Position numbers and translations under genes: made by a program
Shown here: positions 52,345 to 61,644 of the stretch, one piece after another
Position numbering within the stretch: position 1 is the stretch's first letter
Layout: the number at the start of each line of letters is the position of its first letter
The notes under the pieces: model-generated
Told to the model about the DNA's origin: nothing
Database searches by the model: none
What the model saw: the letters and a program-made list of their open reading frames with translations, nothing else
Assembly: GCF_014762685.1 (NCBI RefSeq)
Contig: NZ_JABURM010000005.1
Location: 1,364,001 to 1,428,000, forward strand
From: Gracilimonas sp.
Lineage (GTDB): Bacteria > Bacteroidota > Rhodothermia > Balneolales > Balneolaceae
Length of the DNA stretch: 64,000 nucleotides
Direction of reading: 5' to 3'

Positions 52345-53976
52345 ATGGAAGTATTTGAACAAGCTGTCAACTGGATGAATAATCTGGTTTGGTCGACCCC
52401 CGAACAATTCCCACTAATGGTAGTGGTTCTGTTAGGATTCGGAATCTTCATCACCCTTCGCCTCGGATTTGTACAAGTCAGACGTTTCGCCCACGGAGTA
52501 AAATCCGTTATGGGTATTTACGACAATCCTGACGATACCGGTGATGTGAATCACTTTCAGGCTTTAACTACCGCACTCTCAGCTACAGTAGGTATTGGTA
52601 ATATTGCTGGTGTAGCTATTGCCATTCATTATGGAGGCCCCGGTGCACTTTTCTGGATGTGGGTAACCGCTTTTTTCGGGATGGCCATCAAGTACACCGA
52701 ATGTACCCTGGCTGTTCAATACAGAATAAAAAATGAAGATGGATCCGTTTCAGGCGGCCCCATGTATTATATAGAAAGGGGATTAGGACCAAACTGGAAA
52801 TGGCTGGCTGTGTTTTTTGCCGCAATGGCTGTTATCTGTTCATTCCTCACAGGTAATGCTGTTCAGGCAAATACGGTGGCTGATACCATGTACAGTACCT
52901 TCCAGATCCCCAGCTGGGTTTCGGGAATCGTAACAGCAACTTTTGTTGGGGTTGTAATTGTTGGCGGTATTAAAAGAATTGGCCAGGTAACTGCCCGTCT
53001 AATGCCTCTGATGGCACTGATTTATGTGTTAGGTGCCCTTATTATTCTAGCACTGAATGCAGGTGCGGTTATCCCTGCTTTTGGAACTATTTTTACCTCC
53101 GCCTTTACCCCTGAAGCTGGATTATTTGGAGTTGGTTCCGGATTATTCCTCACTACCTTGGTCTGGGGTATTAAGCGTGGATTATTCTCGAATGAAGCTG
53201 GACAAGGTTCAGCTCCTATTGCTCACGGTGCTGCCAAAACAGAAGAACCAGTACGTGAGGGGGTTGTAGCCCTACTGGAACCATTTATCGATACCATTGT
53301 GGTATGTACCATGACCGGACTGGTTATTGTTGCCACCGGTGTTTGGGAAGAGCGACACGACATGGTATTTGATCCTGGAAACCGAGACAATGCAGTAGTA
53401 GTAACGGACAACAGTAATACATTGATTATTGAGGACGGTATACCGGTTAATGGTGAAGTAACCCGTAACGATTTTGAGACCGGAGTCTTTTACGTAGATG
53501 AAGAACAAAACGAAGTATTTTCCGGTACTTTAAATACAGCAACAGGCACTTTTACCGATGACGAAGGTAACGTAGTGGCCACCGTTTATACCAGTATCAT
53601 AGAGAATGGGGCCCCGCTAACATCACTTGCTTTCGAGAAAGGACTGGCCCCTATCTTCCCCTATGGAAAACACCTGGTTACTATTTGTGTACTTTTATTT
53701 GGAGTATCAACGGCGATAAGCTGGAGCTACTATGGTGACCGCTCCATCCAGTATTTGGCAGGTGATAAATCTATTATCTACTATAAAGTGGTATATCTTG
53801 GTATGCACTTTCTGGGTGCTATTTTCCCGCTCGCAACCGTCTGGGCTATTGGAGATATTGCGCTTGGGTTGATGACCTTCCCGAACATTATTGCTTTATT
53901 TGCCCTCTCAGGTTCAGTGGTTGTAGCAAGTAAAAAATATTTCAATAAAATGGAAGAACTGGAAGGTGAAAATTAA
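52345..53976 (+). CDS. Sodium:alanine/glycine symporter (AGCS family) with extra soluble insert
   Basis: The inner-membrane protein imports alanine or glycine with Na+. The 543-residue sequence has AGCS motifs: ALTTALSATVGIGNIAGVAI near 73-92, GGPGALFWMWVTAFFGMAIKY near 97-117 and FSNEAGQGSAPIAHGAAKTE near 281-300. Family members are usually about 450-490 residues. The extra length is a polar, beta-prone insert at about 333-425 (VFDPGNRDNAVVVTDN to SIIENGAPLTS) between two membrane helices, probably outside the cytoplasm. The start is ATG 52345. upp follows within six bases. Confidence 0.88.
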   Translation: MEVFEQAVNWMNNLVWSTPEQFPLMVVVLLGFGIFITLRLGFVQVRRFAHGVKSVMGIYDNPDDTGDVNHFQALTTALSATVGIGNIAGVAIAIHYGGPGALFWMWVTAFFGMAIKYTECTLAVQYRIKNEDGSVSGGPMYYIERGLGPNWKWLAVFFAAMAVICSFLTGNAVQANTVADTMYSTFQIPSWVSGIVTATFVGVVIVGGIKRIGQVTARLMPLMALIYVLGALIILALNAGAVIPAFGTIFTSAFTPEAGLFGVGSGLFLTTLVWGIKRGLFSNEAGQGSAPIAHGAAKTEEPVREGVVALLEPFIDTIVVCTMTGLVIVATGVWEERHDMVFDPGNRDNAVVVTDNSNTLIIEDGIPVNGEVTRNDFETGVFYVDEEQNEVFSGTLNTATGTFTDDEGNVVATVYTSIIENGAPLTSLAFEKGLAPIFPYGKHLVTICVLLFGVSTAISWSYYGDRSIQYLAGDKSIIYYKVVYLGMHFLGAIFPLATVWAIGDIALGLMTFPNIIALFALSGSVVVASKKYFNKMEELEGEN

Positions 53977-53982
53977 TCATCC

Positions 53983-54609
53983 ATGAAATACGTTACTGAA
54001 ATAGATCACCCGGTGGTAAAACGTTATCTCACGATTTTGCGGGATAAAACAACAGAAACAGCCGCATTTCGCCGGGCGATGGGAAGCATCGGTACTATTC
54101 TTGCCTATCAGGCACTTACTGATCTTCCATTAAAAGAACGTGAAGTAGAAACTCCTATTCAAAAAACTACCGGCTATAAGCCGGGGGTTGAAGTTTTTGT
54201 TATCCCTATTTTACGGGCGGGACTTAGCCTTGTAGATGGCATCATCAGCTTTATGCCGGATGCTAAAGTAGGGCATATAGGCGTTTACCGTGATGAAAAA
54301 ACGCATGAGCCTGTAAATTACTACCATAACTTCCCTGGAGGACTTAAAGGGGCTTACACACTTGTTGTTGACCCCATGCTGGCCACCGGAGGCAGCGGAT
54401 CTCATGCAATCAATTTTTTAAAACAAAACGGAGCCGACAATATCCGTTTTGTTTCATTAATTTGTGCTCCGGAAGGGATTGACCGGCTTCAGAAGGATCA
54501 TCCTGACGTTCCAATAATCACAGCCGCTATTGATGAAAAACTTGACGAAAACGCATTTATCGTACCGGGTCTCGGCGATGCGGGAGACCGTTATTTTGGC
54601 ACGCTTTAG
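53983..54609 (+). CDS. upp: Uracil phosphoribosyltransferase
   Basis: Upp makes UMP from uracil and PRPP. The 208-residue protein has the PRPP-binding motif VVDPMLATGGSGSHA near residues 127-141, the IPILRAGLSLVDG segment near 75-87, and the uracil-binding end YFGT near 204-207. It follows the AGCS gene by six bases. Its 3' end overlaps the start of the LptC gene, an uncommon neighbour that suggests incidental operon fusion rather than shared function. Confidence 0.95.
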   Translation: MKYVTEIDHPVVKRYLTILRDKTTETAAFRRAMGSIGTILAYQALTDLPLKEREVETPIQKTTGYKPGVEVFVIPILRAGLSLVDGIISFMPDAKVGHIGVYRDEKTHEPVNYYHNFPGGLKGAYTLVVDPMLATGGSGSHAINFLKQNGADNIRFVSLICAPEGIDRLQKDHPDVPIITAAIDEKLDENAFIVPGLGDAGDRYFGTL

Positions 54610-55150
54610 GTCCCTTCTTTTTTGTGTTTTAGTGATCGCATTTATCTCAAGTTGCGGAGAACTTTCAGAATACGAAAACAAACAGGTTGAAAAGGCATTA
54701 AGTGATTCACTGTTAACCCTGACAGAAAGCTGGGGTGTGAACATGGAGATTATGGAAGAGGGTCAACTCAAGCTCAAACTCAAAGGCCGTTACGCTGCTT
54801 CTATAAAAACTGAACAACAAAACATTACAAGAATCAGCGGTCCGGTTTATATCGAAATTTTCAATGAAGAGGGACAAGCTGATACCTTTGTTGACTCAGA
54901 CAGTGCTGTTTATAAGCCTGATGAGTCCATTTTTGAACTCTTTGGGAATGTTTTTGTCCAGGCTCCGGAAGATAAACGGCTGCGATCCCAATATTTGAAA
55001 TGGGACCGTACACAGGACCGGGTCTCCACGCCGGAATTTCTAATCATTGTAACCCCTACTGATAGTGTCAGCGCCATTGGCTTTGAGGGAGAAACCAACC
55101 TCAGCAATTATACTTTAAGGGAAGTAACCGGAGAAACCGTAATAAATTGA
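54596..55150 (+). CDS. lptC: LPS export ABC transporter periplasmic protein LptC
   Basis: LptC is a bitopic or lipid-anchored protein that passes lipopolysaccharide from LptBFG to LptA. I choose TTG 54596, 8 bases after GGGAGA (54582-54587), giving 184 residues. They start with a lipoprotein signal ending ISSC (MARFRSLLFCVLVIAFISSC) and overlap upp by 14 bases. Alternative ATGs lie at 54578 and 54530, inside upp. The soluble part is the beta-jellyroll LptC domain with VYIEIFNEEGQADTFVDSDS and FGNVFVQAPEDKRLRSQYLKWD. Its stop overlaps the TTG start of the LptA-like gene. Confidence 0.8.
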   Translation: MARFRSLLFCVLVIAFISSCGELSEYENKQVEKALSDSLLTLTESWGVNMEIMEEGQLKLKLKGRYAASIKTEQQNITRISGPVYIEIFNEEGQADTFVDSDSAVYKPDESIFELFGNVFVQAPEDKRLRSQYLKWDRTQDRVSTPEFLIIVTPTDSVSAIGFEGETNLSNYTLREVTGETVIN

Positions 55151-56559
55151 AATATTTACACCCAATACTTTTTCTTGTATTCATTTTCACTGTTTTTTTG
55201 GTGATACCTGCCACCACTTTTGCTCAAAATGTGGTCCAGATTGAACGGGCCAGAGAGGTTCAAAATGTTACGAAGGATGGCGAGCCCATACGTAAATTGT
55301 ATGAAGCACGACTAAAAACCGGTAATGTGGTAATGGTTTGCGACAGTGCCTGGCATTATTTGAATCGAAATGAAATCAGGGCATTTGGGAATATTCAAAT
55401 CGACACATCCGATGAAATCATCTGGAGTGACACCCTCTATTATTATACCAATGAGGAACTGAGCCTGCTCCGGGGACGAGTCATCATTCAACAGGATAAC
55501 ACTACGCTTTTCGGTGAAAAAGTAGACTACAATTTCCTTACCAAAGTTGCCTTTTTTGAAGAAGGAATCCGCCTGGAAGATGAAGACGGCACCCTTATCG
55601 CACAACGAGGTACGTATTTCCAAAATCAGGACAGCGCCATTTTTCGAGGTAATGTTCAAATAGCTGATTCGGCTCAGTATGCCGAGGGAGACAGTCTTTT
55701 TATAAATCGTGAAACAGAATATCTGCAGTTATACAGTAATATTTTTGTAGCCGATAGTACCAATAACGGGATTCTTACCGGAGATTACCTCGAAGCCGAT
55801 TCTTCCGGAAGACGGTATGTAGATGGCAATTCCTATCTTCGCCAAATCAGTGCAGATACAACTGATACAACCCATATAAATTCAGATCAATTGTTGATGC
55901 TTGATCAAGATACTACGGATCTCGTCCGTTCTTATGGTAACGTTCGGGTATGGTCAAACAATTTTTCATCCGTATCTGATACTCTCTTGTATGATTCTTC
56001 CTCTGAAGTATTTGAGCTTATTTCAAATCCTATAGCATGGCACAATAATATTCAACTTGCCGGGCCTTATATTTCTGTTCAAATGGATAGCAATCAGGTT
56101 CGGCAACTGAAGGCATACCATAAAACCATCGCTGTTCAGGAAGACAGTGTCACCGGCCGGCTTCATCAAATCAAAGGAGATACGCTGATTGCCGATTTCA
56201 CCAAAGGTGATATCTCCCGAATCAAAATTTATCCAAATAGCCAGGTTCTGTATCACACAAAAAATGAACAAGATGAACCGGACGGTGCCGTAGAGTATTC
56301 CTCCCCTCAGACCGTTATGTATTTCAAGAATGGAGACCTGAACCGTGTTGTAGCAGGCAAGAATGATGGTTTTTTCTTTGAAGAATTTGCGGGATTAAAA
56401 GACCGAAGATTAGATGGCTTCACATGGAATCCTGACCGGCGACCTCAGCGTCCACAGGTTGAAGCAGTTCCCCGCTTTCCTCCTGTTCCCACCGCCAGAC
56501 CTTTTGAATTACCTGCCCGGTTCCTGGAACATATGCTGCAGCGAGTTCCTGAAGAATAA
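55147..56559 (+). CDS. LptA/OstA-like LPS transport protein, long form
   Basis: The 470-residue secreted protein (signal peptide to about FAQ, residue 27) has OstA/LptA-type beta repeats: DSAWHYLNRNEIRAFGNIQI near residues 62-81, LFGEKVDYN, and RGNVQIADSAQYAEGDSLF. It is far longer than Proteobacterial LptA (about 185), as is usual for OstA-like proteins of Bacteroidota. A proline-rich tail (about 428-460) follows. It would bridge LPS across the periplasm. The start is TTG at 55147, overlapping the lptC stop by four bases, so the two are translationally coupled. Confidence 0.8.
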   Translation: MKYLHPILFLVFIFTVFLVIPATTFAQNVVQIERAREVQNVTKDGEPIRKLYEARLKTGNVVMVCDSAWHYLNRNEIRAFGNIQIDTSDEIIWSDTLYYYTNEELSLLRGRVIIQQDNTTLFGEKVDYNFLTKVAFFEEGIRLEDEDGTLIAQRGTYFQNQDSAIFRGNVQIADSAQYAEGDSLFINRETEYLQLYSNIFVADSTNNGILTGDYLEADSSGRRYVDGNSYLRQISADTTDTTHINSDQLLMLDQDTTDLVRSYGNVRVWSNNFSSVSDTLLYDSSSEVFELISNPIAWHNNIQLAGPYISVQMDSNQVRQLKAYHKTIAVQEDSVTGRLHQIKGDTLIADFTKGDISRIKIYPNSQVLYHTKNEQDEPDGAVEYSSPQTVMYFKNGDLNRVVAGKNDGFFFEEFAGLKDRRLDGFTWNPDRRPQRPQVEAVPRFPPVPTARPFELPARFLEHMLQRVPEE

Positions 56560-56577
56560 CTTAAAAAATTAATATTT

Positions 56578-57525
56578 ATGAGTTCCTGGACCCTAAAATC
56601 TATCCCTCCGCACGACTGGTTTCTTTGCCTTGATATTGAATCCTACTTCGACCATGAACATGAACCTGAGAAAGTGTTTGAAGAAGGGTTTACCCGTCCC
56701 ATTCCTATTGGAGATACGGATGTGATTGTTACCATTTTTTTCAATGGCGACCCTGAAAACCCTGAATTTCATATAGAATCAGCCGAAACGTTATCCAAAA
56801 ACGAAATTTCGGAAGCCAACAAAAGCCTGGCTAAAATTTTGGGGACTGACATGGATATTCGTCCGCTGTATGATCAGGCAAAAGACGATCCTGTTTTGGG
56901 CGATAAACTTACCGATCTGTATGGCTTGAAAAGAATGACCCGGGCCAATTTGTTTGAAGATATCCTGTACCGAATTGTTCAAATGCAGATGAACCATAAG
57001 CCGACCGCCAAAAAAATGATGTTTAAAATCCGCGAAGCCTATGGAGCCGCATTAATGCTGGGTAAAAAATCACTGCCGGCCTGGCCCCGCCCCCATCAGC
57101 TTATGAAAGCAGATCCGGCCAACATTCGTAAATTAGGTCCCACTCTGCGAAAAGGGCAATACTTGGTAGGACTGGCCAACGACATCGTAGCCGGAAATGT
57201 GGACATGAATCATTTAATGACTTGCGGTCCAAAGGAATTTTATGATGAAATCACCAGTATAAGAGGGATTGGGCCAACCTCAGGGCAAGATTTAATGATG
57301 ATGCGCGGACGAACCGATGCTGTATTCCCATCCAACAAAAAAAGCGGGGAGGAAAAAGGATTGCGCCGCTGGATCATCTGGAGTTACGGAGAAGATCCCC
57401 ACAACACCTCCGAAGATCGATTTCAGAAACTAATCCGAAACTGGAAAGATTATGAAGCCGCGGGGCTTGAATTTCTATATGTGAATTATGTTTTAAAGGA
57501 AAAGGAAGAGCAGGCTAAAAAGTAA
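56578..57525 (+). CDS. HhH-GPD (AlkA/OGG-like) protein with substituted catalytic aspartate
   Basis: The 315-residue cytoplasmic protein is helical in its second half and carries a helix-hairpin-helix of the DNA glycosylase type, ITSIRGIGPTSGQDLMM at 225-241 (the usual GIGPWTA reads GIGPTSG). In AlkA-type enzymes the motif is followed by a loop with the catalytic Asp; here that loop reads VFPSNKKSG near 249-257, with Asn or Lys where Asp is expected. It may be a non-catalytic DNA-binding relative or a glycosylase with changed chemistry. The N-terminal 100 residues are beta-rich, as in AlkA. It follows the LptA-like gene by about 18 bases. Confidence 0.6.
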   Translation: MSSWTLKSIPPHDWFLCLDIESYFDHEHEPEKVFEEGFTRPIPIGDTDVIVTIFFNGDPENPEFHIESAETLSKNEISEANKSLAKILGTDMDIRPLYDQAKDDPVLGDKLTDLYGLKRMTRANLFEDILYRIVQMQMNHKPTAKKMMFKIREAYGAALMLGKKSLPAWPRPHQLMKADPANIRKLGPTLRKGQYLVGLANDIVAGNVDMNHLMTCGPKEFYDEITSIRGIGPTSGQDLMMMRGRTDAVFPSNKKSGEEKGLRRWIIWSYGEDPHNTSEDRFQKLIRNWKDYEAAGLEFLYVNYVLKEKEEQAKK

Positions 57526-58648
57526 CTTCTTCATCCTCAGAAGATTCCGGTGTAGGGTTTTCGAAAAGGGCAAACGTCACATCATCCAGCCGAACGCCCA
57601 AGTGTTCGTCGGATACATGCATAAGCAAACTTTCTTTGGGGAGATGTACCACTTTCGTGATCTGTCCTTCCATATTCAAAACCAGCCACATTTCAGTATC
57701 CCCTTCAATATTCGATTCCATCCAAAATTCACCATTTTGATAGATCATTTCTTGAACCGGGGCTTTTATTTCCGGAAGTACATCTTTCAAAACATCCCAC
57801 CTGGCATCATTATATTCTGCCTCCATTGAATCTCTTTCTGCAGCAGAAATTTCTTCAGTCGGGAAATTTACCGGAATAGTGCGGACTGTATCAAACGAAG
57901 CACTAATTTCAGCAATCAGATCGGTAGCTGTGTCAAACACAAAAAGAGTTTGGTCCTCAGGATTATAAGCCGTGATATTTCCATAGCTATAGGGAACCAA
58001 TGTTGCCCCAGCCGGCCGGCCATCAATATATAAACGGGCATAAGGCTGTGCTTCCAAAGTCATTTCTTCGCCATATGCTTCAGATTCAATATCGTATTGG
58101 ATGAGAATATTTTCGCGATCTTTGGTTTCACCCCGCAGGTATTCGAAAGATGTTAATTCAAACAAAAGCTGATTCTCATCTCCGGTTGGATACGCTTTTA
58201 AAATAGTAGTAGCTTCATAATTTGGCGGGATAATCTCCCGAATCAAATCCAAATTTTCGTCATAGATGATTAGCTTTTCATTATCTTGGTCATAAGTGTA
58301 GATATGTCCGTTTATATCTTTTGTAAACCGGTAGGCATCTAAAACTTCGCCGGGACCACGCCCTTCCCCTATTCTCTTCTTCAGTTTTCCTAGTTCGTCA
58401 ATAACCACCAAGCTTGGTATCTCCCGGTCAGGAATTACAATATTTCCATTTTCCAGTACTTCACTTTGATAACCCAAATGCGAAAAGTAAACGGTATCAA
58501 CGTGATCGAAAGCAAAAATCTGATCAGCCGTAAAAGTTTGGACATTATCTAAAATTTCACCGGAAGTTCTTGGCTCTTCACCTCCACACGCAGCCAATAT
58601 GAACCCCAAACTGAATAGTATTACAACCCCTTTTAACTTTAACTTCAT
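57515..58648 (-). CDS. Six-bladed beta-propeller lipoprotein, unknown function
   Basis: The 377-residue protein has a lipoprotein signal (MKLKLKGVVILFSLGFILAAC, Cys at residue 21) and a long beta-rich region with repeated blade-like units such as NIVIPDREIPSLVVIDE, GHIYTYDQDNEKLIIYDE and GEFWMESNIEGDTEMWLVLN. This is the pattern of 6-bladed beta-propeller (DUF4934-type) lipoproteins frequent in Bacteroidota, many of unknown role. The early GEGRGPGEVLDAYRF segment is a known landmark of this group. The 3' end overlaps the convergent HhH-GPD gene by 11 bases. Confidence 0.7.
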   Translation of the reverse strand: MKLKLKGVVILFSLGFILAACGGEEPRTSGEILDNVQTFTADQIFAFDHVDTVYFSHLGYQSEVLENGNIVIPDREIPSLVVIDELGKLKKRIGEGRGPGEVLDAYRFTKDINGHIYTYDQDNEKLIIYDENLDLIREIIPPNYEATTILKAYPTGDENQLLFELTSFEYLRGETKDRENILIQYDIESEAYGEEMTLEAQPYARLYIDGRPAGATLVPYSYGNITAYNPEDQTLFVFDTATDLIAEISASFDTVRTIPVNFPTEEISAAERDSMEAEYNDARWDVLKDVLPEIKAPVQEMIYQNGEFWMESNIEGDTEMWLVLNMEGQITKVVHLPKESLLMHVSDEHLGVRLDDVTFALFENPTPESSEDEEVTF

Positions 58649-58740
58649 CTTCTTTCAAAAATTTGGTTATTATTTCGCTGACAAATCTACGAAATCAGAC
58701 ATACAGTATTTGAGTATTGTATAAACAAAAATATGCAGAT

Positions 58741-60393
58741 ATGAGCCGCAAAAATCATTTTTACAATTTCTATTCTCCTTTGTTTTTGATCCTGACCTTA
58801 ATTTTATCAGGAACGGTAGAGGCTCAAAACATTATTCCAAAACCCGTTTCTATTGTTCAGGGGGAAGGCGTTTTTGAACTGAATGATCGCACACAAATTT
58901 ATATTTCTGAGGAAAGTGAAGAGCTCAGGTTTCTTGGCAACTACCTTAACGACCTGCTCTATTCAGCTACCTGGATGGATCACTCTATTCATTTAGAAAG
59001 CTCAAAACCTGATTCCGGGATTTTTTTAGTGATCGATCAAAATGCAAAATTTAAAAATAGCGAAGCGTATAAACTGACCGTAACTCCCTCAACTATTACT
59101 ATTTCAGCTCCTGCTTCGACCGGGCTATTTTACGGGGTACAAACCCTACGGCAACTCTTCCCTGTATCCATTGAACATAATAAACCGTCACTGGCATCAA
59201 ACAATCAAAAATGGGAGACCCCGGCTGTTGAAATTACGGATTATCCGAGGTTTGAATACCGTGGCCTGCATCTGGATGTAGCCCGCCATTTTTTCCCGGT
59301 GGAGTTCATCAAGAAATACATCGACCTGTTGGCAATGCACAAGATGAACCGGTTTCATTGGCATCTCACGGAAGATCAGGGGTGGCGTATTGAGATCAAG
59401 AAATATCCGAAGCTGACTGAGATCGGTGCCTGGCGGGATTCAACCCTTATTGGTCATTACGGTACAGATGAATATGATAATGTACGGCACGGTGGTTTTT
59501 ATACTCAGGAAGAAATTAAAGAAGTCGTTCGATATGCCGGAGAACGACATATCATTGTCATTCCTGAAATAGAGATGCCGGGACATTCCAGTGCAGCACT
59601 TGCTGCTTACCCCGAATTCGGTTGTTTTGAAAAAGAATATCATGTTCAGTCAACATGGGGCGTCTTTGAAGATATTTACTGTCCAAAAGAGGAAACTTTT
59701 GAATTTTTAGAAGATGTATTGACAGAGGTGATGGAGCTTTTTCCAAGTAAATACATTCATATTGGCGGGGACGAAGCTCCCAAGAAACAATGGGAAGAAA
59801 GCAGGCTTGCTCAACAGGTAATTGAACGGGAAGGCTTGAAAGATGAACATGAGCTGCAAAGCTATTTTATTACCCGAATTGAAAAATTTCTAAATAACCA
59901 TGGCCGGCAAATAATCGGCTGGGATGAAATCCTGCAAGGCGGGCTGGCTCCTCAGGCTACTGTTATGAGTTGGCGTGGTGAAGCCGGAGGTATTGAAGCT
60001 GCCCAGATGAAACACGATGTAATCATGACCCCTTGGTCTTCAAATTATTTTGATCATTACCAGGCAGATCCTGATACCGAACCATTGGCTATCGGAGGGT
60101 TTACCACTTTAAAAGATGTCTATCATTACGAACCGATTCCTGAAGAGCTTAACGAAGAAGAAGCAAAATATATACTGGGAGCCCAGGGTAATCTGTGGAC
60201 TGAATACATGCACTCAGGCGATAAAGTGGAATATATGGCTTATCCCCGGGCAGTTGCTTTAGCAGAAGTATTATGGTCACCTATATCTCAAAAAGATTGG
60301 TTTAGCTTCTGGGGTCGTCTCCAAACTCATTTTGAACGGCTCGACATATTAGAAGTAAATTATGCCCGGCATTATCAAGGAAGCAAGCCCTAA
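58741..60393 (+). CDS. Beta-N-acetylhexosaminidase (GH20)
   Basis: GH20 enzymes release terminal GlcNAc or GalNAc from chitin or glycans. From ATG 58741 the product has 550 residues with a signal peptide (ending near VEAQ), an N-terminal GH20b-type alpha/beta domain (about 35-150) and a TIM barrel. The catalytic pair is visible in IHIGGDEAPKKQWEES (Asp-Glu), with the upstream HWHLTEDQGWRIEIKKYP and EIEMPGHSSAALAAYPE. A TTG eight codons upstream is less likely as start. It would feed GlcNAc to the kinase and NagB-LmbE enzymes at 9.7-12.5 kb. Convergent with the CaCA antiporter, overlapping it by four bases. Confidence 0.93.
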   Translation: MSRKNHFYNFYSPLFLILTLILSGTVEAQNIIPKPVSIVQGEGVFELNDRTQIYISEESEELRFLGNYLNDLLYSATWMDHSIHLESSKPDSGIFLVIDQNAKFKNSEAYKLTVTPSTITISAPASTGLFYGVQTLRQLFPVSIEHNKPSLASNNQKWETPAVEITDYPRFEYRGLHLDVARHFFPVEFIKKYIDLLAMHKMNRFHWHLTEDQGWRIEIKKYPKLTEIGAWRDSTLIGHYGTDEYDNVRHGGFYTQEEIKEVVRYAGERHIIVIPEIEMPGHSSAALAAYPEFGCFEKEYHVQSTWGVFEDIYCPKEETFEFLEDVLTEVMELFPSKYIHIGGDEAPKKQWEESRLAQQVIEREGLKDEHELQSYFITRIEKFLNNHGRQIIGWDEILQGGLAPQATVMSWRGEAGGIEAAQMKHDVIMTPWSSNYFDHYQADPDTEPLAIGGFTTLKDVYHYEPIPEELNEEEAKYILGAQGNLWTEYMHSGDKVEYMAYPRAVALAEVLWSPISQKDWFSFWGRLQTHFERLDILEVNYARHYQGSKP

Positions 60394-61469
60394 GTCAGCT
60401 TTTCCTTTCTGAAATCAGTCACAAACTTGACGACAATCAGTACTATTGTAATGGGGATTACAATCCATATCATACCCCATTCCAGTTGCTCCTTGAATGG
60501 ATGATTGATGGCTATCAAAACCAAATAAGCCATATAAACCGAGTAGTAAAAAAGGAATCCGGCGGCTTCCATCCTTCCCAATAATTTCCCCGGCCAAAAT
60601 AAAGGCAAACAGGCGATGGCCACTATCAACATGATCGGAAGGTCCAGTTTAATGGCGCTCGCAGATACGTCAATGACACCGGGCGCAATTATGATCGTAA
60701 GTCCCAGCGTTAAAAGAATGTTATACAAATTGCTTCCCATTACATTTGCAACAGCCGTATCCGAATCTCCTTTTCGAACTGCAGCAAGGGAAGTAGCTAC
60801 CTCAGGTAAGGATGTTCCAATAGATACAATTGTAAGCCCAATAATAAGCTCGGAGATACCTAATATCCCTGCAATCTCCACTGCAGCTTCAACCATCCAC
60901 CTTGAACCCAATACAATCAGTACCAGGCCAGCCAGTAAAAAGAATATGTATTTGCCATAAAATAAGGAAGTAACCGGTTCTCCAACATCAATCTTTGCCT
61001 GCTGTTGTAATCGGTTAAGAGCCCGGTCTTTTCGAATTTGAGTGTACATAAATACAGAGTACAACACTAAAGCCCCTAAAATAATACCACCATCAAGTGG
61101 ACTAAGTACACCGTCTACGGCTAATACAAAGAGCAAAGTGCTTGCTCCAATTACTGCGGGGATATCAATTTTAATAATCCGGTTCGTAATTTTTAAAGGA
61201 CTGACGAGCCCTGCAATTCCTAAAATCAAGAGAATATTCGCAACATTGCTTCCAAGAATGTTGCCGAGCACCAGGTCAGGTTTTCCTTCCACAGCCGCTT
61301 GTAAGCTAATAGCCAGCTCCGGAGCCCCGGTTGCAAAAGCCACAACGGTAAGCCCCATCACCACAGGCGAGACACTCCATGCTGCTCCAAATTTATCTAC
61401 TGATCTCAAAAATAATTCAGCTCCCCCAATAAGGATCACCAGCCCAACAATAAATAATATAACCGTCAT
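60390..61469 (-). CDS. Calcium/sodium antiporter (CaCA family, YrbG type)
   Basis: The 359-residue inner-membrane protein has two inverted repeats, each with five or so helices and an alpha-repeat motif. The first reads TGAPELAISLQAA with NILGSNVANILLILG near residues 74-88. The second reads GTSLPEVATSLAAV near 216-229 with NVMGSNLYNILLTLG. A charged cytoplasmic loop (RKDRALNRLQQQAKIDV) lies between. These proteins export Ca2+ in exchange for Na+ or K+. The long loop of NCX-type exchangers is absent, so it belongs to the YrbG branch. Confidence 0.93.
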   Translation of the reverse strand: MTVILFIVGLVILIGGAELFLRSVDKFGAAWSVSPVVMGLTVVAFATGAPELAISLQAAVEGKPDLVLGNILGSNVANILLILGIAGLVSPLKITNRIIKIDIPAVIGASTLLFVLAVDGVLSPLDGGIILGALVLYSVFMYTQIRKDRALNRLQQQAKIDVGEPVTSLFYGKYIFFLLAGLVLIVLGSRWMVEAAVEIAGILGISELIIGLTIVSIGTSLPEVATSLAAVRKGDSDTAVANVMGSNLYNILLTLGLTIIIAPGVIDVSASAIKLDLPIMLIVAIACLPLFWPGKLLGRMEAAGFLFYYSVYMAYLVLIAINHPFKEQLEWGMIWIVIPITIVLIVVKFVTDFRKEKLT

Positions 61470-61644
61470 TCTTTACGTCTTCTTAAAAGATTTTTTCAGG
61501 GCTCAAAACTAAAACAAATAATGGTCCAAAGGAATCTCTAAATAAAAAGATTTTACCCTTCCTCATCTCAACTTTCTATTTGATACTGATCTTTAACTTC
61601 AATTCCATATATTGTCGAAAATCATCAACCCCAGTAATAATACA

